Positions 16,021-22,834 of a stretch of DNA of 64,000 nt are shown here, piece by piece. Position 1 is the stretch's first letter, and every line of letters begins with the position of its first letter. The notes beneath the pieces were generated by a model. That model searched no databases and was not told the origin of the DNA. It was given only the letters and a program-made list of their open reading frames with translations. Source of the stretch: Amycolatopsis albispora (GTDB lineage Bacteria; Actinomycetota; Actinomycetes; Mycobacteriales; Pseudonocardiaceae); contig NZ_CP015163.1 in the NCBI RefSeq assembly GCF_003312875.1, forward strand, positions 7,006,001-7,070,000, given 5' to 3'. A program made the translations under genes and the position numbers.

Positions 16021-17049
16021 TCAAGTGAGGTCGGTGGTGAGTGCTCGGTAGATGGTGTTGGCGAGGTGGCGTTTGAGGGCGCGGAGGGCGGCTTTGGTGG
16101 TGGCGTGGGGGTGGTGTTTGGTCCAGTTGTCGCGGTAGGTGCGGGCGGGTGGGTGGTGGGTGAGTTGGGTGATGGCGATGCGGTGGAGGCAGGTGTTGAG
16201 TTGGCGGTTGCCGCCGCGGTTGAGGCGGTAGTGGGGTTTGTTGGCTGTCCAGGTGGGGATGGGTGCGGTGCCGGTGTGCATGGCGTAGGCGGCGGGTGAG
16301 CGGAAGCGGGTGATGCCGGCGGTTTCGCCGATGATTTTCGCGGCGAGGACGGTGCTGACGCCGGTGATGGCCAGCAGGGTGGGGGCCAGGGGCTGGACTC
16401 GGGTGCGGAGTTGGTGTTCGAGCTGGGTGATCTGCTGGGTCAGGGTGGTGATCTCGGTGAGCAGGTCCAGGGCGAGGTCGCGGCGGACGCTGGCGGGCAG
16501 GGTGGACAGGGCGGTGGTGAGGGTGTGCTGGGCGCGGGGCCCGGTCAGGCGGGGGTGGGTCTGGTCCAGGGCGGGGTCGAGGTCGTGCAGGTGCCAGCGC
16601 AGTTGGTTGATGCTGGCGGTGCGGCGGTTGACCAGGTGTTCGCGCCGGTCGGAGAGCAGGCGCAGGTCCAGGGCGGTCTGGTCCAGGTGTGCGGTGGGCA
16701 GGTCGGGTTCGCGCAGGGCGGCGCGGGCGATGGCCAGGGCGTCGATCGGGTCGGATTTACCGCGGGTGCGGGCGCTGGCGCGGCAGGCGGCCATCAGTTT
16801 GGGTGGGACCCAGACCACGGTGGCGCCGGTGCCGATCAGGGTGCGGACCAGTCGCCCGGCCACGCCGCGGCCGTCTTCGACCGCCCAGCGCGGCCCGGTG
16901 CCGAACTGGGTGGCCCAGGACCGCAGCCGCAGCAGCCCGTCGGGGTCGGCGGTCACGGTTTTCTGCCCCAGGCGGCGGCCGGTCTGATCGACCGCGACCG
17001 CGGTGTGGCTGGACTTGTGCGGATCGATGCCAATGACCACCATGGACAC
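16021..17049 (-). CDS. IS110-family transposase (DEDD RuvC-like plus Tnp domain)
   Basis: The 342-residue protein has the N-terminal RuvC-like DEDD set at D9 (VIGIDPHKSS), E58 (WAVEDGRG), D100 and D103 (KSDPIDALAIA), a helical middle, and the C-terminal Transposase_20 domain (LLAITGVSTVLAAKIIGETAGITRF ... LNRGGNRQLNTCLHRIAITQ). The residue aligning with the catalytic Ser of the family (the S in TAPI-x3-S) is Thr268 here (TAPIPTWTAN). GTG 17049 is chosen for its AGGAAC site; ATG 17043 is an alternative. Whether the element can still move is therefore uncertain. Confidence 0.9.
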   Translation of the reverse strand: MSMVVIGIDPHKSSHTAVAVDQTGRRLGQKTVTADPDGLLRLRSWATQFGTGPRWAVEDGRGVAGRLVRTLIGTGATVVWVPPKLMAACRASARTRGKSDPIDALAIARAALREPDLPTAHLDQTALDLRLLSDRREHLVNRRTASINQLRWHLHDLDPALDQTHPRLTGPRAQHTLTTALSTLPASVRRDLALDLLTEITTLTQQITQLEHQLRTRVQPLAPTLLAITGVSTVLAAKIIGETAGITRFRSPAAYAMHTGTAPIPTWTANKPHYRLNRGGNRQLNTCLHRIAITQLTHHPPARTYRDNWTKHHPHATTKAALRALKRHLANTIYRALTTDLT

Positions 17050-17089
17050 CGCGTGTGTTCCTTCCCTAGCCGGAGAACATGCGTCTTTT

Positions 17090-17250
17090 CCGGGCCGGGC
17101 TGGTCGGACACACCTCAGTCGAGGTTGATGGCGTATGCCCACGCTTCTATCAAGTCAGGCCAGCCAGGCCCGGACCTTGATCACGCTGGACAATTCGTTC
17201 GCAAGCCAGCAACGGCAGTGGCTTTCAGAGTCACCACGCGATCAAGACCG
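17090..17250 (-). ncRNA. Predicted IS110 bridge RNA
   Basis: Reading toward the transposase, the first loop is closed by CTTGATC/GATCAAG (plus 17240-17246 with 17176-17182) and holds GAAAGCCAC (17226-17218), equal to the left target half, then ACGAAT (17198-17193), complementary to the right target half. The second loop is closed by a 12-base stem with one mismatch (17160-17171 with 17092-17103) and holds ATAGAAGC (17150-17143), equal to the element's right end, then ACTGAG (17119-17114), complementary to its left end. Order and strand sense match the target-loop then donor-loop plan of IS621. Transcript ends are guesses. Confidence 0.8.
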
Positions 17251-17352
17251 GACCCTAACCGCCCACCACGAGCGGCCACACCAACCCTGACACTGAGTGG
17301 CTTTCGAGACGCGAAACGTCTCGAAAGCCACATTCGTGACATGGGGGGCGGC

Positions 17353-18159
17353 TCAGTTTCCGCCGCCTGCGCCCGCGCCGCCGGACGGGGCCTGTTGCCC
17401 CTCCCCGTCACCGCCGCGGCCGACGCCGCCCTCGGCGCCACCGCCCTGCTCGACGCCGCCTTCGCCGCCGTCGCCGCGTTCGACGCCGCCTTCCGAGCCA
17501 CCTTGGGTGCCGCCTTCGGCGCCACCGCCCTGCTCGACGCCGCCTTCGGCGCCGCCCTGGGTGCCGCCTTCGGCGGAGCCGGGGCTCCCGCTGCCCGCTT
17601 CCGCCTCACCCGGCTCCGGCAGCAGCGACTTGAACTTCTCCCGCAACTGGTCGACCTGCTGCTGGAAGTGCTGCGCGAGCCCGATGATCTCGTTGATCGC
17701 CTTGATCACGCGCTCTTCGTCCTCGGCCTCCGCGGTGCCCGCGGCCACCGCTTCGGCGGCGGGCCTGGCGCCGTTCGCGATGCCGCAGATCTGTTCGGAG
17801 GTCGAGATGACCAGCTGTTCCATCTCCCCGGCGACCCGGCTGATCTGGTCGACGATCGCGACCAGTTCCTTGCGGTCGGTTTCCAGCTCCGCGAGTTCCT
17901 TCTCCGCCTCGGCGATCGCGGCCTCCGAGCCTTCGCCCTCTTCCTGCTTCAGCTCGGCGATGGTGGCCTTCTCCTGGTCGATCGCCTTGTCCAGGTCGGC
18001 GATCGTGACGCGCAGCTCCTCGGCGTAGGACCGGATCGCCTCGGGGTCGCAGTCGATGTGCGCGAGCACCTCGAGCGGGTCGGCGGCGCCGAGCTGGTGC
18101 GCCGCCGCCGACAGCGGGCGGCAGGCGTCCATCGCCTTCTGCAGTGCGGGATGCGTCAT
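17353..18159 (-). CDS. Coiled-coil protein with Gly-rich repeat tail, type VII-secretion-like cassette
   Basis: The 268-residue protein has a short helical N-terminus, a long charged coiled coil (residues ~40-110, DLDKAIDQEKATIAELKQ, EAEKELAELETDRKELVAIV), a second helical part (residues ~135-180) and, from ~185, a tail of repeated GG-x-x-GG/EGG units (AEGGTQGG, SEGGVERG, AEGGVEQGG). The tail is encoded by tandem DNA repeats. No signal peptide is seen. It overlaps the preceding WXG-like gene by an ATGA. Helical substrates with flexible tails are common among ESX-type secreted proteins, so it may be a cargo, but this is inference; no known family was recognised. Confidence 0.6.
   Translation of the reverse strand: MTHPALQKAMDACRPLSAAAHQLGAADPLEVLAHIDCDPEAIRSYAEELRVTIADLDKAIDQEKATIAELKQEEGEGSEAAIAEAEKELAELETDRKELVAIVDQISRVAGEMEQLVISTSEQICGIANGARPAAEAVAAGTAEAEDEERVIKAINEIIGLAQHFQQQVDQLREKFKSLLPEPGEAEAGSGSPGSAEGGTQGGAEGGVEQGGGAEGGTQGGSEGGVERGDGGEGGVEQGGGAEGGVGRGGDGEGQQAPSGGAGAGGGN
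17396..17580. repeat. Tandem repeats coding the Gly-rich tail
   Basis: Repeated CTGCTCGACGCCGCCTTC/CTGGGTGCCGCCTTCGGC-type units, 18-30 bases long, encode GG-x-x-GG blocks of the coiled-coil protein; copy number is likely to vary between strains. Confidence 0.6.
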
Positions 18160-18479
18160 TGCTGCCGTCCCGCCGCCCGCAGGTCTTCCTGCGTCTCGGA
18201 CTCGGCGCGGTCGTAGTCGGCCGCGGCCACGTCGAGCTTCCCGGCGAACTCCCCGCGGCGCGCGTGCCGCGTGCGCAGGCGCTCCAGCCGGTGCCCCACG
18301 GCCTTCTCGATGTCGGCGGCCAGCTCCGGGCCCGGCCCGGAAATGCCGAACGCCGCCGTCGGCACCTTGGCCGCGGAAATCGCCGACACCGCGGTGCCGA
18401 CGGAATCGCCGCTCGCGCGGAACCCGGTGGCGGCGCCCCGGAGCCTGCCGGTGTCGACGCGGAATCCTGATCCGGTCAT
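18156..18479 (-). CDS. WXG100/ESX-type small helical protein
   Basis: The 107-residue protein reads FRVDTGRLRGAATGFRASGDSV, a long helix, then a turn and a second helix (ADIEKAVGHRLERLRTRHARRGEFAGKLDVAAADYDRAESETQEDL). Two amphipathic helices of about 100 residues with a leading VDTGRLR resemble the ESX/WXG100-like 'type VII secretion target' families of actinobacteria, although a clear WxG is absent (a GxxGP turn is present instead). It overlaps the coiled-coil gene and follows a 63-residue gene. Export by a type VII system is a hypothesis; no EccC-type ATPase is encoded here. Confidence 0.6.
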   Translation of the reverse strand: MTGSGFRVDTGRLRGAATGFRASGDSVGTAVSAISAAKVPTAAFGISGPGPELAADIEKAVGHRLERLRTRHARRGEFAGKLDVAAADYDRAESETQEDLRAAGRQQ

Positions 18480-18537
18480 GGTTTCCCCCTTCGTACTGGT
18501 TGGTGCGATCGTGCCGGGCCCCGCTTTCGGCGGACTT

Positions 18538-18729
18538 TCATCGCGGTGGCAGCTCGAACGACGGCACCAGCCAGGTCGACGGCGGCTCGTGGTCGTCGTC
18601 GGACCGCACCTGGACCACCGCCGGTGGCGCCGAGATCTCCCCGTCCGCCTTCACCCAGACCGCCTTCCCGGCGGCGGGCACGCGGACCTCGGCAGGCGCG
18701 TCCGCGCTCGCGCGCACCCACGGGCTCAT
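18538..18729 (-). CDS. Small hypothetical protein in the WXG-like cassette
   Basis: A 63-residue protein (SPWVRASADAPAEVRVPAAG ... STWLVPSFELPPR) of mostly beta character with a paired pattern of charged and hydrophobic residues. Its start overlaps the stop of the YbaB-like gene (18726-18728), which supports it as a translated part of the cassette. No family recognised. The conserved SPW and PSTWLVPSFE ends may be docking motifs, but nothing in the sequence proves this. Confidence 0.55.
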   Translation of the reverse strand: MSPWVRASADAPAEVRVPAAGKAVWVKADGEISAPPAVVQVRSDDDHEPPSTWLVPSFELPPR

Positions 18730-19052
18730 GTGCGGCCGAGGTGGTAGGCCCGGCGCTGTGCCACCAGTTCCGCGGCCGCGCGCTGGGCACCGGTGCTGGC
18801 CTGCAGGATCGCGTTCGCCAGCGTCTTGGCGTCGACCTTGCGCACCAGCGTCGAGTTCACCGAGACCGCGAGCACCTTGCCACCCGCGTCCACCTCCACC
18901 TCGACCAGGTCGCCGCGGTCGCGCGCGGTGACGGTCCGCTGGGCGAGGTCCTTGCGCAGCGCGAGCAGGCCCTCGTCGGCGCGGTTGTTGCGCGCGGCCA
19001 GTGCGTCCAGCGAACTCACCATGCCGGAAAGTGTGGCGCTTGCCGCTTTCAT
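18726..19052 (-). CDS. YbaB/EbfC-family protein
   Basis: The 108-residue protein has the YbaB/EbfC layout: an N-terminal helix (LSGMVSSLDALAARNN), a central beta part GDLVEVEVDAGGKVLAVSVNSTLVRKVDAKTLANAILQASTGAQRAAAE and a closing helix. Housekeeping YbaB lies near recR; the divergent copies beside WXG100-like genes in actinobacteria are common in type VII-like cassettes and their role is unknown. ATG 19052 fits the family start; the frame stays open further upstream inside the SARP gene end. Confidence 0.75.
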   Translation of the reverse strand: MKAASATLSGMVSSLDALAARNNRADEGLLALRKDLAQRTVTARDRGDLVEVEVDAGGKVLAVSVNSTLVRKVDAKTLANAILQASTGAQRAAAELVAQRRAYHLGRT

Positions 19053-19059
19053 CGCGGTT

Positions 19060-21732
19060 TCACCCGATCTCGGCAAGCAGTTTCCGCACTTCCGCGGCCT
19101 CCGGATCGCTTTGCCGCGTGAACACCTCCAGCGCCTCGCGCAGGCAGTCGCGGGCCTCGCCGTCACGTCCGGCGCTGTGCAGGACCGCGCCGAGGCGGGC
19201 CTGAACGCGGGCGGCGCGCCAGCTTTCGCCGAGGGAACGGCAGATTTCCAGCGCTTCCCGGTAGGCCTCCATGGCGCGCGCGGTGTCGCCGCTGTCGCGG
19301 TGCAGATCGCCCAGCGTGCACAGGGTGAAGCGGCGGGCGGGCGTGTCGGCGGCCCGCCGGTGCACCTCCATCGCCGCGCGCAGGTACGACTCGGCCTTCT
19401 CGAACGACTCCAGCTGCCGGTGCACGTCACCGAGGTTGTTCAGGCAGTACCCCTCACCACGCGGGTCGCCGAGCGCGCGGAACCGGCGCAGGCCGTCCTC
19501 GTAGCAGGCCGCGGCCTCGGTGAACCGCTTCGCGTTGTCGTACACCACACCCAGGTTGTTCAGGTTCCACGCGGCGGCCAGCCCGTCGTACTCGGCGTCG
19601 AACAGCTCGGCGGCCTCCAGGTGGCAGGCGATCGCGCGCTCGTGGTCGTGCAGGTCGTCGTAGGCGACACCGAGCCCGTTCAGCATGTGCGCGCGGCCCA
19701 GCGGTTCGGCGGCCGCCAGCGCGGTCCGGTGCGTGCCCAGCCAGTCGTCCCAGCGACGGCACGAATAGAAGTAGATGAGCAGGGCCGACGCCAGCTGCCA
19801 GGCGACCGTGGTGAACCCGCGGGCCACGGCGTCGCGGACGGCCGCGCCGAGGTTCGCGCGCTCCAGCTCGAACCAGGCGAGCGCCGCGTCGCGGTCGGCG
19901 AAGGCGGGCAGGTGCTCGGGCGGCTCGACGGCGTCACTCCACATCGGACGGGCGTGCGGGTCGAGCACGGCACGCGCGTTGATCGCCGAATGCAGGTACC
20001 AGCCGAGGATCCGCCGGGACGCCGCGTCGTCCGCACCAGCCGACTCCCCGGCATATGCCCGCAGAAGGTCGTGCATCGCGTACCGGCCGTCGGCGCTCGC
20101 CTCGACCAGGTTCGCCCGCCGGAGCTGCCCGAGCGCCCGCCGCGCGGTCCGCAGGTCGGTCCCGGCCAGCGCGGCGACCGCCTGCTCACCGGTGTCGTGC
20201 CCGGGGTGCAGCCCGAGCAGCCGGAACACCCGCGCGGCTTCCGCTGGCAAATGCTGGAACGACCACGAGAAGGCGGACCGGACCGCGGCCCGCGGATCGC
20301 CGTCGGCGTCCAGCAGGTCGAGCCGGGCGCGCTCGTCGGCCAACTCCTCGACCAGCGCGGCGATGCTGCGGGCCGGCCGGTCGCGAATGGACTCCGCGGC
20401 GATCCGCAGCGCCAGCGGGAGCCGGGCGCACAGCTCGATCACCTCGGCGGCGGCCTCGGGCTCGGCGTCGACCCGGTCGCCGGTCAGCTCGCGGAGCAGG
20501 GTGAGCGACGCCGCCGCGGGCAGCCGGTCCAGCTCGTGCCGCCGCGCGCCGTTGACCGCGGCCAGCCCGGTCAGCGTGTCGCGGCTGGTCACCAGCACCA
20601 CGCACGAACCGCTGCCGGGCAGCAGCGGCCGCACCTGCTCGGCGGTCCGCGCGTTGTCGAGCACGATCAGCAGCCGCCGCCGGGCGACCAGCGTGCGGAA
20701 CTTCGCCGACCGCTCGGCGAGCACCGGCGACAGCGCGGCGCCGTCCGCGCCCAGCGCACGCAGGAAGCCGGCGAGCACGTCGGCCGGGTCGGCGGGCCGG
20801 TCGGGGCCGTACCCGTGCAGGTCGGCGTAGAGCTGCCCGTCGGGGAACCGGTCGCGCGTGCGGTGGGCCCAGCGCAGCGCGAGCGCCGTCTTGCCCGCGC
20901 CCGCGGTGCCGGTGATCACCGACAGCGGGGTGAGTTCGTCCAGTTCGGCGAGTTCGCGCTCGCGGCCGGTGAACCCGCGTGCCTGCGCCGGGAGCTGTGC
21001 CGGAACGGGTGACGCCCCGGCGGGCTCGGCCTCGCGGCCTTCGAGGATCGCCTGCTCCAGCTCCCGCAGTTCGGCGCCCGGCTCCAGGCCCAGCTCCTCG
21101 CGCAGCACCCGGCGGGCGGTGCGGCACGCGGCGAGCGCGTCGGCCTGCCTGCCACCGCGGTACAGCGCACGCACGAGCAGCGCGTGCAGCCGTTCCCGCA
21201 GCGGGTGCGCCGCGGCCAGCGCGCCCAGCTCACCCACCACGGCCAGGTGCCGCCCGGCGCTCAGCTCCGCTTCGAACAACGCCTCCAGCAGGTTCAGCCT
21301 GGTTTCGGCGAGCCGCCGCGCCTCGTCCGTGAGCAACGGCACGTCGAGTCCCTCGAACGGGGTGCCCTGCCACAGGTCGAGCGCCTTCCTGGCCAGCGCC
21401 GGATCGGTGACGGCCTCGGCGGCGAGTGATTCGAATCTCTCCGCGTCCAGCTCACCGGGCAGCACGCGCAGCAGGTAACCGCCCGAGTCGAAGATCAGCC
21501 GGGTGGGTGCGCCGAGCAACGCGCGCAGCCGGTGGACGTGCAGCTGGAGCTTCTGCGCGGCCCGGCGATCGGCCCGCTCACCCCACAGCGCGTCGGTCAG
21601 CACGTCCACGGGGACCGGACGGTTCGCCCTGGTCAGCAGCACTCCGAGCAGGATCCGCTGCAGCTTTCCGGCCGGCTGGGACGGCCCGTCGGCCCGGCGG
21701 ACGCGCATCGGCCCGAGCACCTCGAACTCCAT
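19060..21732 (-). CDS. AfsR/SARP-family regulator with NB-ARC ATPase and TPR domains
   Basis: The ~890-residue protein has an OmpR-type winged helix (residues ~1-90, FEVLGPMRVRRADGP ... LQLHVHRLRALLG), a bacterial transcriptional activation domain (~95-240), an NB-ARC ATPase with P-loop GTAGAGKTALALRW (~273-286) and DNARTAEQVRPLLPGSGSCVVLVTSRD, and a C-terminal array of TPRs (~640-880, repeated LNNLG...Y units). This is the AfsR plan: nucleotide and TPR signals gate DNA binding by a SARP domain. It is the first gene of the minus-strand cassette and its likely regulator. ATG 21732 is used; GTG 21753 is possible. Confidence 0.9.
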   Translation of the reverse strand: MEFEVLGPMRVRRADGPSQPAGKLQRILLGVLLTRANRPVPVDVLTDALWGERADRRAAQKLQLHVHRLRALLGAPTRLIFDSGGYLLRVLPGELDAERFESLAAEAVTDPALARKALDLWQGTPFEGLDVPLLTDEARRLAETRLNLLEALFEAELSAGRHLAVVGELGALAAAHPLRERLHALLVRALYRGGRQADALAACRTARRVLREELGLEPGAELRELEQAILEGREAEPAGASPVPAQLPAQARGFTGRERELAELDELTPLSVITGTAGAGKTALALRWAHRTRDRFPDGQLYADLHGYGPDRPADPADVLAGFLRALGADGAALSPVLAERSAKFRTLVARRRLLIVLDNARTAEQVRPLLPGSGSCVVLVTSRDTLTGLAAVNGARRHELDRLPAAASLTLLRELTGDRVDAEPEAAAEVIELCARLPLALRIAAESIRDRPARSIAALVEELADERARLDLLDADGDPRAAVRSAFSWSFQHLPAEAARVFRLLGLHPGHDTGEQAVAALAGTDLRTARRALGQLRRANLVEASADGRYAMHDLLRAYAGESAGADDAASRRILGWYLHSAINARAVLDPHARPMWSDAVEPPEHLPAFADRDAALAWFELERANLGAAVRDAVARGFTTVAWQLASALLIYFYSCRRWDDWLGTHRTALAAAEPLGRAHMLNGLGVAYDDLHDHERAIACHLEAAELFDAEYDGLAAAWNLNNLGVVYDNAKRFTEAAACYEDGLRRFRALGDPRGEGYCLNNLGDVHRQLESFEKAESYLRAAMEVHRRAADTPARRFTLCTLGDLHRDSGDTARAMEAYREALEICRSLGESWRAARVQARLGAVLHSAGRDGEARDCLREALEVFTRQSDPEAAEVRKLLAEIG

Positions 21733-21874
21733 CACGTTCGCGCCGTTCGACACCGCCACCCCGCCCCACCTGTCCTTCCGCCCAGTGTGACGTGGAATAC
21801 CGGCGTCCGGTTGCCGTTTTTCGGCGGATGGAAGATCGGCGGGTAACCTCGGTTCAAGCGCTCTACCAGTCACT

Positions 21875-21903
21875 TTGTGCATGCGTTCACAAGTGGCTAC
21901 CGT
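21875..21903 (+). promoter_or_regulatory. Promoter of rex-hemACD overlapped by a Rex operator
   Basis: TTGTGC-ATGCGT-TCACAA (21875-21892) matches the Rex consensus TTGTGA-N6-TCACAA at 11 of 12 positions. The same TTGTGC can serve as -35, with TACCGT (21898-21903) as -10 after 17 bases, so bound Rex would block polymerase. Autoregulation of rex is known in Streptomyces. The rest of the 286-base gap between the SARP gene and rex shows nothing else clear. Confidence 0.82.
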
Positions 21904-22018
21904 AGTGCCATCGCCCCGCGCGGCGCCGGGTATCGAACACTGCGCCGGCCGCCGGGTCAAGGGTTGATTTTTCAACCCGGTTCTGGCAGCAGGAACGGCA
22001 TCAACGAGGAGATCAGGC

Positions 22019-22834
22019 GTGGTCGCACAGCGGGGCCGCCGAGGCGGGTCGGCCAGGCAGGCGGGCACCCCCGACGCCGACAACGCGCCGACCGCCGAGA
22101 TGCCGACCGTGGCCGACGCGCCGGTGAACGGCGCCGCCGTCGCCGACCCGGTCCGCGCCCGGTCCATTCCCGAGGCCGCCGTCGCCCGCCTCGCCGTCTA
22201 CCTGCGGGTGCTCTCCGCGATGGCCGAGCAGGGCGCGACCACGGTCTCCAGCGAAGAACTCTCCGCGGCCGCCGGGGTGAACTCGGCGAAGCTGCGCAAG
22301 GACCTCTCCTACCTGGGCTCCTACGGCACGCGCGGGGTCGGCTACGAGGTTTCCGTGCTGGTCGGCCAGATCGAGCGCACGCTCGGGCTGACCCGCAAGC
22401 ACAAGGTGGCCGTGGTCGGCATCGGCAACCTGGGCCACGCGCTGGCGAACTACGGCGGCTTCCCGGGGCGCGGCTTCCCGGTCGAGGCCCTGTTCGACCT
22501 GGACCCGGACCTGATCGGCGTGCCCGTCGGCGGGCTGCCGGTGTCCCACCTGGACGAGATCCCGCAGGTGTGCGCCGAGCGGGAGATCTCCATCGGCGTG
22601 ATCGCCACCCCGCCCACCGCGGCGCAGTCGGTGTGCGACCGGCTGGTCGCCGGGGGCGTGCAGTGCATCCTCAACTTCGCGCCGGTGGTGCTCCAGGCTC
22701 CACCGCACGTCGAGGTCAGGAAGGTAGACCTGGCGGTGGAACTGCAGATCCTCTCGTTCCACGTGGCGCGCAGGGCGGATCAAGAAGCGAGTGAGAACGG
22801 CGTGGCGAACAACGGCATGGTGGTGCGATCGTGA
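22019..22834 (+). CDS. rex: Redox-sensing transcriptional repressor Rex
   Basis: Senses the NADH/NAD+ ratio; NADH binding releases it from DNA. The 271-residue protein has a ~45-residue Ala/Pro-rich leader, a winged helix ([33 protein letters not shown]), a Rossmann domain ([17 protein letters not shown]) and the C-terminal swapped helix region ([18 protein letters not shown]). GTG 22019 follows a GAGGAG site. A Rex-type operator overlaps its promoter. The stop overlaps hemA by a GTGA, so rex, hemA, hemC are one coupled operon, the same as in Streptomyces. Two more Rex sites lie before nuoA. Confidence 0.95.
   Translation: MVAQRGRRGGSARQAGTPDADNAPTAEMPTVADAPVNGAAVADPVRARSIPEAAVARLAVYLRVLSAMAEQGATTVSSEELSAAAGVNSAKLRKDLSYLGSYGTRGVGYEVSVLVGQIERTLGLTRKHKVAVVGIGNLGHALANYGGFPGRGFPVEALFDLDPDLIGVPVGGLPVSHLDEIPQVCAEREISIGVIATPPTAAQSVCDRLVAGGVQCILNFAPVVLQAPPHVEVRKVDLAVELQILSFHVARRADQEASENGVANNGMVVRS

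Larger units (their letters stand above)
16010..17297 (-). mobile_element. IS110-family insertion sequence, 1288 bp, inserted in a palindromic repeat
   Basis: The limits are set by restoring the 55-bp palindrome exactly when the flanks are joined. There is no terminal inverted repeat and no target duplication, as expected for IS110. The transposase stop lies 11 bases from one end (right end) and 248 non-coding bases lie before its start (left end), the layout of IS110 elements that carry a bridge RNA upstream of the transposase. With the transposase reading forward, the target is GAAAGCCA-CA-TTCGTG; left end begins CTCAGTGTC and right end finishes ATAGAAGCTT. The donor core is probably CT. 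Confidence 0.88.
15999..17341. repeat. Palindrome copy R1, split by the IS110 element
   Basis: Left part TGTCACGAATG (15999-16009) and right part 17298-17341 (TGGCTTTCGAGACG, loop CGAAA, then the full right arm). Joined, they give 55 bp with two perfect 25-base arms, the same length and sequence as the intact copy at 26829-26883 except in the loop. It directly follows the oxidoreductase stop and probably served as its terminator. Confidence 0.9.

Noticed and set aside
16021..16987. Plus-strand frames across the IS110 element
   Set aside because: Antisense shadows of the transposase, which has clear DEDD motifs on the minus strand.
17181..17609. 142-codon open frame on the minus strand (Ala/Lys-rich)
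   Set aside because: It runs through palindrome R1 and the complement of the Gly-repeat tail of the coiled-coil gene; composition follows the repeats, and it has no start context or family.
21754..22167. N-terminal extension of the SARP regulator
   Set aside because: It would cross the rex operator and promoter and the start of rex on the other strand, and has no family-like sequence.
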